64,000 nucleotides of DNA from Hippophae tibetana (lineage: Eukaryota > Streptophyta > Magnoliopsida > Rosales > Elaeagnaceae), in NCBI GenBank assembly GCA_037013495.1, contig CM072801.1, positions 22,409,501 through 22,473,500 of the forward strand, read 5' to 3'. Of this stretch, positions 48,908 to 59,059 are shown one piece after another. The notes beneath the pieces were generated by a model that ran no database searches, was not told where the DNA came from, and was given only the letters and a program-made list of their open reading frames with translations. A program made the translations under genes and the position numbers. Numbering within the stretch: position 1 is the stretch's first letter; every line of letters begins with the position of its first letter.

Positions 48908-49357
48908 CTACTTGGCATAGAGTAGTCCGTCACTTAGCCAAAATCGTCTCGTCTTTCCTTCCTTGATGAGGGCAAAGAGGTTTTGAGCAAGGGCATCATG
49001 CTCCAACCCTTCTTTGATCTTTTCCAATAAAGGACTAATTGGCCTACTCAAGGCTGCTAATTCCGCCTTACGGCTTGGTGGGTCAACCACAATGCTTCCG
49101 CTGCGCGACTCTGATTTTTCCACCTGATAAGGACTCATTATTGATGGTCTTGTATCAAGATCCAACTCAAATTTATGGTCCACCCGATCAAACAGCTGTC
49201 CTAAGTTGTCCTGTGCACTCCCAACTCGTGCTTCTAAGCTAGAAAGCATGTCTTTCGACTTGGCTCGAGATTCCTTTGGGGCTTTCCAAACTTCCTCACG
49301 GCCACGTTCCATTGGTGGAACGTCCATGCTTGGTGTAGCTGGGGCAGTGTTCTTCAT
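48908..49357 (-). CDS. G2 gag-integrase-linker fusion frame (149 aa)
   Basis: An open frame from ATG 49357 to TAG at 48908. Residues 1 to about 73 are a gag N-terminus with a coiled-coil-like LSSLEARVGSAQDNLGQLF segment. From about residue 75 the sequence becomes the linker that normally follows RNase H in chromoviruses (PLLEKIKEGLEHDALAQNL, then KTRRFWLSDGLLYAK). The join is in frame, with no linker sequence of other origin visible. Normally protease and reverse transcriptase lie between these parts. Any product is hypothetical. The downstream TAG is probably a degraded Gln codon, since the integrase frame continues. Confidence 0.7.
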   Translation of the reverse strand: MKNTAPATPSMDVPPMERGREEVWKAPKESRAKSKDMLSSLEARVGSAQDNLGQLFDRVDHKFELDLDTRPSIMSPYQVEKSESRSGSIVVDPPSRKAELAALSRPISPLLEKIKEGLEHDALAQNLFALIKEGKTRRFWLSDGLLYAK

Positions 49358-49400
49358 TTTTGCCAAAGATAGAGATACTTTAACCTGCTTTTATTCCAAC

Positions 49401-50046
49401 TGTCACGACCTTATTTTTCAAGTAGAGATCATGCGGCACTTAGCACCGTCCGTTGCACTAAGCCTACCTTTGAATCCTAATGAAACTCTAAAGAGACTAG
49501 AAAGAGAGTTTGCAAAGAATGCTTTGTATTGCTCTAGAGAGAGTTTATCTTATAAGATGCTAAGAATTTCCAAGATTTCCCAAGATGAATACAAATGAAG
49601 ACCAATGGGTCTATTTATAGTATGACTTTAAGCTTATGAGTATGCCACCACTTTCTAGAGTCTTCCTAGTCTAGAATGTACAAGAGATTTCTAGGTTTAT
49701 GTACAATATGCCACAAGGGTCTAGGACCTTCTAGCCAACTCTAGAGTCTTCTAGGAATGTCTAGTTCCTTCATGCATGTTCTAGGATGTTCCGTAAGCTT
49801 CCAGCGGCTTCTACATCTTTCATGAACCATCCGACATGTTCTAGAATATTCCAGCCCATTCTAGCACTCTCCAGCGTACTCTAGAACATTCTAGGGTCTT
49901 CTAGCTTGAGTTGAGTCCATCCCACTCTAGCTCTTTCTAGATATCTCTAGGCCACTCTAGAACCTTCTCATGTAGAAAAATCTAGATCTTTTAGGCAAGC
50001 ACCATTTATTTTGGATTTTTGGGGACATTTCGAGTGGGACGTGACA
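49401..50046 (-). mobile_element. 5' LTR of G2
   Basis: 646 bases with the same ends as 46905-47550. TATAAATA on the minus strand at 49612-49619. The heat-shock-like TTCTAGAATATTC recurs unchanged at 49839-49851. This copy would have driven element transcription. Confidence 0.92.
49839..49851 (-). promoter_or_regulatory. Heat-shock-element-like array in the 5' LTR of G2
   Basis: TTCTAGAATATTC, identical to the array in the other LTR, about 220 bases upstream of the TATA box on the minus strand. Further TTCTAG and CTAGAA half-sites occur throughout 49660-49970. Confidence 0.55.
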
Positions 50047-50727
50047 ATAAACTACCTTATTTTGCTTCACATCCTTCTAAAACTCACCAACAATGTTACT
50101 CATAAACACTTTTTATTTGCTTTTAGTCTTTGTTGGTGCCTTCGTGTTGTCGAGTGTAGGAATGAGGGCTTTCCTTTTATCTTTCCAATCAAAGACATAG
50201 ACTTTTCCTTCCTTTATGGATTACATTGACATCAAAATGTCATGGTCTCCTTAGCAAAATTTGACAAGGATCTATATCTACAAAAATAACCTCATCCTGA
50301 TAATATTTCCCAATGGAGAAGGAAATTATGTAGATTTCATGTACTAGAACCTCTGTACCCCTTTTGATGGCGTGGATGCTGGTTGGACTTCAAATTCAGG
50401 GGTATTGGGGTTTTTGAAGCAATATTTTCTGTGCTTCCACTATCAATGATAATGTCACACATTTTGGTATTTATTGTGCATCTTGTCTTCAACAATGCAT
50501 GTCGTTGGGATGATTCAATAGTCCTTGGTGATAATAGCAATTTCTACACAATGTATGAAACTGTCTTACCTCCATCATCTGCCAGCACAAATACTCCACC
50601 ATCATTTGATCAAATGAGACTCAATCTCTTCTTTTTCTCTTCTATCTTCACACTCATCTATTAGATGGGTAGTTCTCCTCTTATGGTATTAATTTGATCT
50701 ATGTCTTAACAGACTACACCTAAAGCA
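50047..50727 (-). pseudogene. Gypsy element G1: zinc knuckle and protease region
   Basis: From 50727 on the minus strand comes CFRCSLLRHRSN, a degenerate CCHC knuckle. An acidic spacer follows, then KMCDIIIDSGSTENIAS (about 50460-50410), the retropepsin motif with its DSG box, then NPNTPEFEVQP-like spacer. It lies between the C2 insertion (right) and the G2 insertion (left). Numerous stops are present. Confidence 0.82.
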
Positions 50728-50732
50728 CTTAA

Positions 50733-51109
50733 TGTTGGAAAATTATGGATCAAAGCTCTGAAAACTCAAGAACACTCAAGAACAATTTTCCAGAAACACT
50801 CAGAAATTATTGAATTTTTGTTTCTGATTTCTTTAACTTGATTATTACATTGCTACTTAGAGGTATTTATAGAAACAACTAATAAATCTAAGCCACACAA
50901 TATAAACCTACCAAAACAATCTAAACCATACACTTATCTTCTTACCTAACCCATTGATTTTTCTTCTTCCCACCAACCATGAGCTGTATCCTTATCAATC
51001 CAGATCATCACCATAGAAGCTTCCACGAGCTGGACTTCAAATGGGCTAGAATATTTCAAAGTTTGTTTTTTTATTTCTTTGGGCTTGTAAACAAGTTTAC
51101 AAACCAACA
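50733..51109 (-). mobile_element. 3' LTR of C2
   Basis: 377 bases. The plus strand runs from TGTTGGAAAATT to ACAAACCAACA. The purine tract GAGGGAG follows at 51110 on the minus strand's upstream side. Confidence 0.92.
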
Positions 51110-51116
51110 CTCCCTC

Positions 51117-52862
51117 TTAAACTTGTTTTATGATGCCGAGCAAATTTCTCAATCTGACAAAGTCTTCTTGCTTGAGCGGTTTAGTGAAGATGTCGGCAAT
51201 TTGATCTTGTGATTTTACATACTCGAGTTGTACATCCTTTCTTGTGATGCACTCCCTGATGTAATGATATCGAGTATCTATGTGTTTGCTTTGATCATGG
51301 AAAACAGGATTTTTGGCTAAGGCAATGGTTGACTTGTTATCGACACAAATTTTGGTTGGATCTTCTTGTGTCATACTTAGCTCCTTTAACAAGTTTCTCA
51401 GCCAAATTGCATGGCAAACACATGAGGTAGCTGCTACATATTCTGCTTCACAACTAGACAAGGTGACAATCGGTTGTTTTTTCGACATCCATGTAAAAGC
51501 GGTATCTCCCATGAAAAACACAAATCCGGAAGTGCTTTTTCGATCATCTATATCTCCACCAAAATCGCTATCACTATATCCAACAAGCTTGTAATCATTA
51601 GAAGCTGAATAGAACAAGCTAAAATTAATTGTACCTTTCAGATAGCGTAGGATTCTTTTTGCAGCTTTGAAATGGGTGATTGTCGGTTTCTCCATATAAC
51701 GGCTAATCAATCCAACGGCATACAAGATGTCAGGCCTTGTGCATGTGAGATAACGCAGACTTCCAACTAAACTTTTGAAAAATGTTGGATCCACACTTTC
51801 ACCATCTTCATGCTTGGATAGTTTGATTCCACATTCCACTGGTGTTTTGATCGGCGTGGAATCGTTCATTTTGAACTTCTTTAGTATCTCCCTTGCATAG
51901 CTTTCTTGAGAGATGAATATGCCTTCTTCCTTTTGCCTCACTTCAATTCCAAGGTAGTATGCCATTAACCCGATATCTGTCATTTCGAACTCTCGGGTCA
52001 TCACCTTCTTAAAATCTTCAAATAGCTTCGGATTACTTCCAGTGAAGATGAGATCATCTACGTATAGGCAAACGATTAGAATATCGCCACCTTCAATCTT
52101 GACGTAGAGTGAATATTCATAGGGACACTTGGTGAAGTTGTTCTCCAGAAAGTACTTGTCGATGCGGTTATTCCATGCTCTTGGTGCTTGCTTTAACCCA
52201 TAAAGAGATTTCTTTAACTTCAATACCTTGTCTTTGTGACCTTTTGCTTCATAGCCTGATGGTTGATTAATGTAGACTTCTTCTTCAAGGACTCCGTTTA
52301 GAAAAGCAGATTTTACATCCATTTGATGTATCTTCCACTTATTTTGAGCTGCCAAAGAAATGATTAGTCTTATAGTTTCTAATCGAGCAACAGGAGCAAA
52401 TACCTCATCATAGTCAATTCCAGCCTTTTGACTATATCCTTTTGCTACTAGTCGTGCCTTGTGTCTTTCAATCTCTCCCTTAGCATTCCTCTTTGTCTTG
52501 TACACCCATTTGACACCTATTGCCTTATGCCCTTTGGGAAGTGAAACAGGTTCCCATGTGTCGTTCTTCTCTATTGCATTGATTTCTTCGTCCATCACAT
52601 CTCTCCACTTCTTCTCTTGTACAGCTTCTTGAAAGCTCACTGGTTCACAATCAGCAAAGAGACAAAATAAGTTAAGATTATCTTCTCGTTCTGTTACCTT
52701 ATAAAGATCTTGGAGATTTCGTGTACGTGTCACGGCTCTTTCACTTCCACTTGAAGATGATGATGAATCTTCATGAGTGGTTGGAATTGGTGAAGAAGGT
52801 GGAGTCGTTGGCTCTTGTTGAATTTCTACAGATTGCTCCCTCAATGTCTGCTCATCTTCTTT
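51117..52862 (-). pseudogene. C2 pol: reverse transcriptase and RNase H
   Basis: An unbroken segment of more than 575 residues. Reverse transcriptase shows WVYKTKRNAKGEIERHKARL, QMDVKSAFLNG, LKKSLYGLKQAPRAW and the catalytic VCLYVDDLIFTG box (about 52070). RNase H shows GYSDSDFGGD, SSCEAEYVAA and HIDTRYHYIRE, ending LKQEDFVRLRNLLGI. All catalytic residues I can place are present. The segment starts directly after an in-frame TAG at 52866. As a sequence it is intact, but the stops upstream prevent normal translation of the polyprotein. Confidence 0.92.
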
Positions 52863-52865
52863 AAA

Positions 52866-54329
52866 CTAAGGAAAGAAATTGAAGTTATCTGCATGAGAGT
52901 TAAAATCCCATTCTCCTTCTTCGTCGAATACCACATCTCGACTAATCACAATCTTCTTATTGTGTGGGTTGTACAATTTATAGCCTTTTGAATTAGCATC
53001 ATAACCGATGAAGATAAAACTCTCGCTTTTATCATCAAGCTTCGTTCTTCTCTCATCCGGTACATGAACATGGGCTATACTTCCAAAGACTCTTAGGTGG
53101 GAAATACCAGGCTTTCTTCCACTCCATGCCTCTTACGGTGTCTTTCCCCATACACTTCTTGTTGGAGATCAGTTTGACAAGTAAACTGCACATGCTACTG
53201 CTTCTGCCCAAAAATCTTTGGGTAGTTTTTTGCTTTTGAGCATGCTTCGTGCCATATTGAGGATTGTTCGGTTCTTTCTTTCAGCTACACCATTCTGTTG
53301 GGGGGATCTTGGCACTGTTAAGGATCTATGAATTCCATTTGCTTCACAGAACTCTTGAAACTCCTTGGATGTAAATTCTCCACCTCGGTCTGATCTCATG
53401 GCTTTGATTTTTCTACCGCTTTCTCTCTCCACTGTAGCTTTGAACCTTTTGAATACTTCAAAAACTTCTGATTTCTGTTTCAAGAAATATACCCAAGTTT
53501 TTCTTGAAAAATCATCAATAAAAAGAAGAAAATAGTTACTGTTACCGAGAGAGCTAGGCTTGATCGGTCCACACACATCAGTATGGATTAGTTCCAGTGG
53601 CTTCTTGGCTCTTGAGTTTGACTCCTTTGGAAAGCTTTTTCGGAATTGTTTTCCGAGTAGGCGCCCTTCACAAAGCTTATCAGGATGGTTAATGCAAGGT
53701 AGTCCCTTCACCATCTCTTTCTTAGACAACAGCTTCAATCCTCCAAAATTGAGATGTCCAAATCGAAGATGCCATAGCCACGATGCATCTTTATAGCAGG
53801 CTTTCAGACACTTTGCAATGTCATTTTGTATGTTGATCAAGAACATTCTATTCTTTGACATCGGTACGTTAGCAATGAGGTTATTCTTATCATCTTTTAT
53901 AGAAAGATTATAATCCTTCATATGAATATCATAACCTTTCTCTAACAATTGTCCTAAACTTAAGATGTTACTTTTCATATTTGGGACATAGTAAACATTG
54001 GAAATAAATTGATGTTGCCCATCTTTCAAACGAATAAGAATGTTACCTCTTCCTTTCACTGCTACGTTTGAATCATCTCCAAATGAGACATTTCCACTTA
54101 CTAACTCATCTAGTTCCACGAACATGTCTTTCCTTCCACACATATGGTTGCTTGCACCGCTGTCAAGATACCAGGAATTTGGTTTACTACTATCACCCTT
54201 CTTCCGTGCTAGAAAAAGAGTTTCTTTCTCATCGGTCTTCTCCTCTATGTAGTTGATTTTCTCATCTACTCTATTATTGGGAGTTCTACATTCTGAAGCA
54301 TAATGTCCAAATTTCTGACAATTATAGCA
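52866..54329 (-). pseudogene. C2 zinc knuckle, protease and integrase (three stops)
   Basis: Begins with CYNCQKFGHYASEC (CCHC knuckle). Then follow the protease box YLDSGASNHM (about 54175), pre-integrase WLWHLRFGHLN (about 53770), and integrase with HTDVCGP, FIDDFSRKTW, MRSDRGGEF and RSPQQNGVAERKNRT, giving the catalytic D, D and E. Stops sit at 53169-53171 (TGA), 53133-53135 (TAA) and 52866-52868 (TAG), plus TAA at 54330-54332 just before the knuckle. Frame is kept throughout. Confidence 0.9.
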
Positions 54330-54332
54330 TTA

Positions 54333-55184
54333 AACTTGAGATTTGTCATACCTTGAGTTCATATTACCTCTTCCTCGACTTTGTGTTGAGCTTTCTGCTC
54401 TCTCAAAGTTGTTGGAATTGTTGTTGTAATTCCAACCTCGTCCACGACCGTGGCTTCCACCTCGTCCACGACCTTTACCTCTACCTCAACCACGTTGGTT
54501 TCTATCATTGCCTTGACTTTCATGCTTATCTTTGAATTGCATCTTGAAGAGTTGCTCAGTGATCCCTTGCTTCTTCTTATGCTTTTCTTCGTATGCTTGT
54601 AATGACCCATTGAGTTCATCAATGGTCATTTCTTCCAAATCTTTTGTTTCCTCAATCGTCACGACAATGTGTTCAAATTTGGAATCTAATGAACGAAGTA
54701 TCTTTTCCATTATTCTAACATCTCCCAACATCTCACCGTTTCTTTTTAATTGATTAGAAACAACTGCGACTCTCGAGAAATAATCAGAAATAGATTCGGA
54801 AGCTTTCATATGTAGAGATTCAAACTCACCTCTTAGTGTTTGGAGACGAACCTTCTTCACTTTCTCGGCTCCTTTGAAAGAAATTTGAAGTTTATTCCAC
54901 GCTGCTTTGGAAGATATTGCATCTGAAATTTTCTCAAACCCATCATCATTTAAGGCTTGATAGATAAGAAAGAGGGCTTTCTTGTCTCTCTTTCTCAAAT
55001 CCTTCAAAGATTCTTTTTGCACTTGTGTTAGAGTAGTTTCATCGTCTGACTCACTTAAGCATTTCTCTACGATTTTCCATACATCATGTGCACCCAAAAG
55101 AGCCTTCATCTTAATACTCCAATTATCATAGTTATCGTTGTTGAGTGTGGGGACTTGAAACGATGACATACCTCCACTTGACAT
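54333..55184 (-). pseudogene. C2 gag
   Basis: From ATG 55184: [19 protein letters not shown], then WKIVEKC and the copia gag core ([19 protein letters not shown], then LKRNGE). A TGA at 54486-54488 interrupts an Arg/Gly-rich tail where Arg is expected. The next stop is at 54330. The start chosen is the first in-frame ATG; a second ATG follows six codons later. Confidence 0.9.
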
Positions 55185-55604
55185 AATTCTCAATATAGTG
55201 AGAATTTGTAAATTCTGATCGCACAGATGGATTCAGAACGTCAAAAAATCTTAGGAGGAACTCCGGGAAAAATCTGAGTTTTTTTGGTCAACGGTCAAAA
55301 GTCAACTTTTGGTCAACTATTTCGGCGGCTCGGTCAACAGGCTTCACGGCTCGGTCAACTCAGCTCGACGGCTCGGTCAAATGGCTTGGCGGCTCGATCA
55401 GCAGCTCGGTCAACAGGCTCACGGCTCGGTCAACTCGGCTCCAACTCGGCTGACTCAGTGAGTTAACTTCCTTCTAGCAGAAACTTACGGAGGATCGTGG
55501 CGACGCGTCTGAACTCCGATCGGGATGATTCTTGCGGCGTTGGATTTGTCTCGTCGAGAGCTTCGATTTGATATACAATAGTGTATATTTATATTTCCAA
55601 CTAC

Positions 55605-55616
55605 AGCTCTGATACC
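55605..55616 (-). other. Primer-binding site of C2
   Basis: The minus strand reads TGGTATCAGAGC, an exact match to the copia initiator-tRNA-Met primer site, a few bases after the LTR end. Confidence 0.92.
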
Positions 55617-55620
55617 ACTT

Positions 55621-56001
55621 TATTGAAAAATTATGGATCAAAACTCTGAAAACTCAAGAACACTCAAGAACAATTTTCCAGAAACACTCAGAAATTATTG
55701 AATTTTTGTTTCTGATTTCTTTAACTTGATTATTACATTGCTACTTAGATGTATTTATAGAAACAACTAATAAATCTAAGCCACACAATATAAAACTACC
55801 AAAACAATCTAAACCATACACTTATCTTCTTACCTAACCCATTGATTTTTCTTCTTCCCACCAACCATGAGCTGTATCATTATCAATCCAGATCATCACC
55901 ATAAAAGCTTCCACGAGCTGGACTTCAAATGGGCTAGAATATTTCAAAGTTTGTTTTTTTTTTTATTTCTTTGGGCTTGTAAACAAGTTTACAAACCAAC
56001 A
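55621..56001 (-). mobile_element. 5' LTR of C2
   Basis: 381 bases, starting TATTGAAAAATT on the plus strand (terminal CA mutated on the minus strand). It has a TATAAATA box on the minus strand at 55752-55759. Confidence 0.92.
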
Positions 56002-56750
56002 CTTAAGAGGAAAAGGTTTAGCATATGGGTTGGTTGGTGGGTTAATTTTCCGAGGTAGATTGAATGAGAAATTAAATGGCTTAGGTTAAACTCTTGAATT
56101 GTTTGGGGTTTTAGTGTAAATAGCAATATCAAAAAAGAAATATATTTTTAGGGTCTTAATGTGTTTGGAAATGAGAATGATTTGGTCTTATCAGTATAAA
56201 TCTGTTTAGTATTTTATGGGGAGGTGATAGGGGTTTTCTTAACCCCTCGCAACTTGTTGTTCTACTTTTAAACAAAAGCCCTATTGTTGGCTTCATTGAC
56301 AGTCTACCAAGTCTAGCTGAGTTCAAGCCTTGAATATAACGAGACAATTGTTGAGGTTCCCTTTCCTAAACATTAGCTCAAATGCCCAGTCTATAAAATT
56401 ACTCTATGTTACCATGTACTGTACGCAAACCCTGCTAACATTGATGATACTTTTGATACATTATTTGCTCATAGTCAGCTGGAAGAAACCTTTTGTTCAA
56501 TTCCTTCTTCATGGCTCCCAATTGTTGATAGGTAGCTTATTAGATATCTTCCTCTAAAATTGCACCTTATCCCACCAAGCAGCAGCTCCACCTCTAAGTT
56601 TATAGGCAAACAACTTGACCCTTTTATCATTACATACATCAGTATAGTCAAAAAACTTCTCTACAGAATTAATCCAATCAAGGTATTCTTCTACGTGCAT
56701 ATGACTAGATAAATATGGCAAATCTACGTTAAGTTTATAACCAGTTTTTC
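56002..56750 (-). pseudogene. Gypsy element G1: gag
   Basis: From about 56745 on the minus strand: VDLPYLSSHMHVEEYLDWI, EKFFDYTDVCNDKRVKLFAY and LRGGAAAWWDKVQF, the conserved Ty3/gypsy gag core. A decayed C-terminal half runs to the C2 insertion at 56001. Stops occur throughout. The 5' LTR of G1 is not recognised to the right. Confidence 0.82.
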
Positions 56751-58073
56751 AGCTGTTTTTGGAGGGTAATTTCGATCAAACCTGGGATTGTAATTGTACT
56801 ACTAACTGTAATAACAACCAGAGAATCTTCCAAAAACGTGAGCCATGCGTGTGTGTTGATGGACTGAACAATTAACTATTTCAGCCCTTTGGGAAAAGAC
56901 TAAAATACCCTTAACAGTTTAAGCGACAAGACAAAACATATCTAAACAGCAACTAACTAAAATGACTTAAAGATTGAAATAGTTGTTATGCTCCTGCATC
57001 ACTTTTTTTTTTTTAATAATAGTTACACACGTACCCACTCATATATATGCAATGATAAGATACATACTTCAAGGAGAAAGTTTGTCGCATAGTTGATTCT
57101 GCCTTCTCCTCTCCTTCTTCAACTTTGATAAAAAAATATCAATGGTGCTACTGCTAGATCTCTACACTCCACCAATGGACAAAACTTCATCAAATATCAA
57201 AATATATACTATTTACTAAGTAGGTGAGGTGAGATTTTTATAGAGAGAGTAATTTGAGCTACAACCCAAAACACGAATATGAAATGAATTATTATTTTTA
57301 TTTCAAAGAAACTATTTTTTCAATATCAAACTATAGACATTTAGGTTGTTTTCAACGTACACAACACCAACACACAATAATAGATGATTGATACCTCAAA
57401 CTCCACTTAATAAACCTTTAGCACTCCACACTCAGCCCAAATGTGAAAACACATTACAAACATATCATCTGTCTGTGAGAGCCCAGGAGAATGTCATGTA
57501 TTAAAAAGCTCAAGAGGGGTGTTAAAACTCAAATCATAACGTACATGAAGATTATTATTCAACATCCTGACAATTTGAGCTGGAAATTGTTTACTACTAT
57601 TCTTCTAACACTGTAAAAATTAAAATTCATTGCAATGGCTTTACAACCATCCAAAGAGTAGTGATGTTAGTTTATCTGAATATGAGACAAATTACTACTT
57701 AATTAATACTGAAAAACAATACTTCCTTACGCAAAATGAGATGTACATGACAGTATGAAACATTTTGCTTTCTATCATTTTATTATAAAAAATGAAAGTA
57801 AAATAAAAATGGTTAAATTTTAAAGTTTTTATTTAAATTTTATCAATTTTATAGTTATTATTGTCTATTACTAAATACAATCTATAAAATTGATATTTAA
57901 AACATAATTGAAAAATATGAGAGAAATAAAAATAAAATGAAAAAATTAGTTATTTATTTTTGTGTTGCAAATTCTTAAAATAAAAGAACTAAATTTGAAA
58001 AGAAAAAAATAATTAAATTACTCTCCTTGATATAATTGAACTGACTTCTATCATCATTCACCCCTTATTAAAC
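56751..58073. other. Spacer, no gene supported
   Basis: Possibly includes the 5' part of G1. A minus-strand stretch near 57610-57425 gives an open-looking FPAQIVRMLNNNLHVRYDL segment broken by one TGA; I do not recognise it. Otherwise AT-rich. Confidence 0.35.
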
Positions 58074-58271
58074 CTAAATACTGAGAAATGAGAACGAGAC
58101 CATTTCATTTTTCGGCCGAAAAGCAAGGCTGTTGGCGGGCTTAGGAACACCATGGGTCCAGTCCGTTGAATAGAAGACGTTAATAGCCGTAGTCTGTTGC
58201 TCATAGGGGGAAGATTTCCTAGTCTTGCAGCTCAGAAAATTATGTCGACATCTAGATACGTACGCACCCAA
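58074..58271 (-). other. Possible exon or relic coding segment, 65 codons
   Basis: An open frame of more balanced base composition than its surroundings, with ATG at its start and a C-terminal half NVFYSTDWTHGVPKPANSL. It matches nothing I recognise, and no splice partner is evident. It may be an exon, a degraded gene or chance. Confidence 0.25.
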
Positions 58272-58316
58272 GAAATATTAGACACTGTAACATAGCTTGT
58301 GGTATAGGGGAAAAAA

Positions 58317-58504
58317 ATGGATGATTTGGATTTTGGCCTCATGCAATGAAGCTATTATACTCCAAGAGTGGACTCTTTTTCTTCTTCTTCTTTTTCTTTT
58401 GTGCACTGTGATGGATGATTTTGATTTTGGCCTCATGCAATGAAGCTATTATATTCCAAGAGTGGACTCTTTTTCTTCTTCTTCTTTATCTTTTGTGCAC
58501 TGTG
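58317..58504. repeat. 94-base tandem duplication
   Basis: Units 58317-58410 and 58411-58504 each start ATGGATGATTT and end TGTGCACTGTG, with only three mismatches. They include a TTCTTCTTC tract. High identity indicates a recent duplication. Confidence 0.93.
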
Positions 58505-58703
58505 TGCAGTCTAGACGGAAGCAACTATATATGGATCCCAATATATACACCATTTTTAAAAATAAAAAAAAACAATGCAGAATTTCTGAGAATTAAACTT
58601 TCATGTTTATTTTTTAAAACATAGCAACCAAAGAAACTAAATAAGTTAAAAAGGAACCAAAGTACAAGCAACCAAACATGGTAATTAAAGTTTGGAGTAA
58701 GTT
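58505..58703. other. 3' flank of the 58704 gene
   Basis: AT-rich, no coding signal. Probably holds the 3' untranslated region of the minus-strand gene. Confidence 0.35.
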
Positions 58704-58952
58704 TTATACTTCGTCAGCAGAAGAAACCTTGCTTAGTCTACTGGGTTGTGTTCTACCATCATTGTCTCTGACCTTTCTAGCACCGCCGTGATGGCTGATG
58801 GTTGAACTATAAAGTGCTCTGTATGCAAGTGCTTTGCCAAAGTGAGGTTCTCTTGATTTTTGTTTTCCGTGTGCTTGTTGTTCAGTGGAGCTGTCTTGAA
58901 AATAACTGCTATTTGTTTCTGAAGCTTCGACATTACCCTTCTCACTAGCCAT
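58704..58952 (-). CDS. Small single-exon plant gene of unknown function (82 aa)
   Basis: The frame runs from ATG 58952 to TAA 58704. The product is hydrophilic: an acidic and Ser-rich N-terminus (MASEKGNVEASETNSS), a central basic REPHFGKALAYRALYSS, a Gly/His stretch (TISHHGGARKVRDNDGR) and a Ser-rich end. There is no signal peptide or membrane span. Base composition is clearly higher in GC than the flanks, and a TATA box lies about 85 bases upstream, which supports a real gene. I do not recognise the family. Alternative overlapping frames (58733-58945) are shadows. Confidence 0.6.
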   Translation of the reverse strand: MASEKGNVEASETNSSYFQDSSTEQQAHGKQKSREPHFGKALAYRALYSSTISHHGGARKVRDNDGRTQPSRLSKVSSADEV

Positions 58953-59033
58953 GTCTATTTCTGAATTTGCAAGAAGATTAAACTAGTAAGCAACGATCCA
59001 ATTGATTCTCTATCACTAGCCTTATATTGCTTT

Positions 59034-59042
59034 TATTATATA
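59034..59042 (-). promoter_or_regulatory. TATA box of the 58704 gene
   Basis: The minus strand reads TATATAATA about 82-90 bases upstream of the ATG. Confidence 0.5.
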
Positions 59043-59059
59043 GAGTTTTAAAGCTTTTA

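Larger units (their letters stand above)
46905..50046 (-). mobile_element. Ty3/gypsy chromovirus G2 with internal deletion (3.1 kb)
   Basis: Two LTRs of 646 bases each (46905-47550, 49401-50046), both starting TGTCACG and ending CGTGACA, differ at about 19 positions by hand count (about 97% identity). A 4-base target repeat ATAA flanks them (46901-46904, 50047-50050). The internal part is only 1850 bases. It encodes the first part of gag fused in frame to the linker before integrase, then integrase and a chromodomain; protease, reverse transcriptase and RNase H are absent. A polypurine tract (TGGGGGAGGG, minus strand, 47551-47560) abuts the 3' LTR. It could have moved only with proteins supplied by a complete relative. 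Confidence 0.9.
50733..56001 (-). mobile_element. Ty1/copia element C2 (5.27 kb), nearly complete
   Basis: LTRs at 50733-51109 and 55621-56001 differ at about seven positions plus a T-run (about 98% identity). A perfect 5-base target repeat CTTAA flanks them (50728-50732, 56002-56006). It has a primer site identical to the initiator-tRNA-Met consensus and a polypurine tract (AAGAGGGAG). All copia domains lie in one continuous reading frame of 1356 codons (55184 to 51117), broken only by five in-frame stops. The domain set (gag with CCHC, protease, integrase, reverse transcriptase, RNase H) resembles the Tnt1-94/Retrofit-type copias. It is inserted just before the zinc knuckle of G1. Confidence 0.95.

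Noticed and set aside
46905-50046. Reading the two 646-base repeats as a segmental duplication of a host region
   Set aside because: TG...CA ends, inverted TGTCACG/CGTGACA termini, polypurine tract, target repeat and chromovirus domains between them show an LTR retrotransposon.
51313-51594. Plus-strand frames over elements C2 and G2 (also 49206-49598, 53560-53796, 54040-54256)
   Set aside because: Antisense shadows of well-identified minus-strand retrotransposon coding regions or LTRs.
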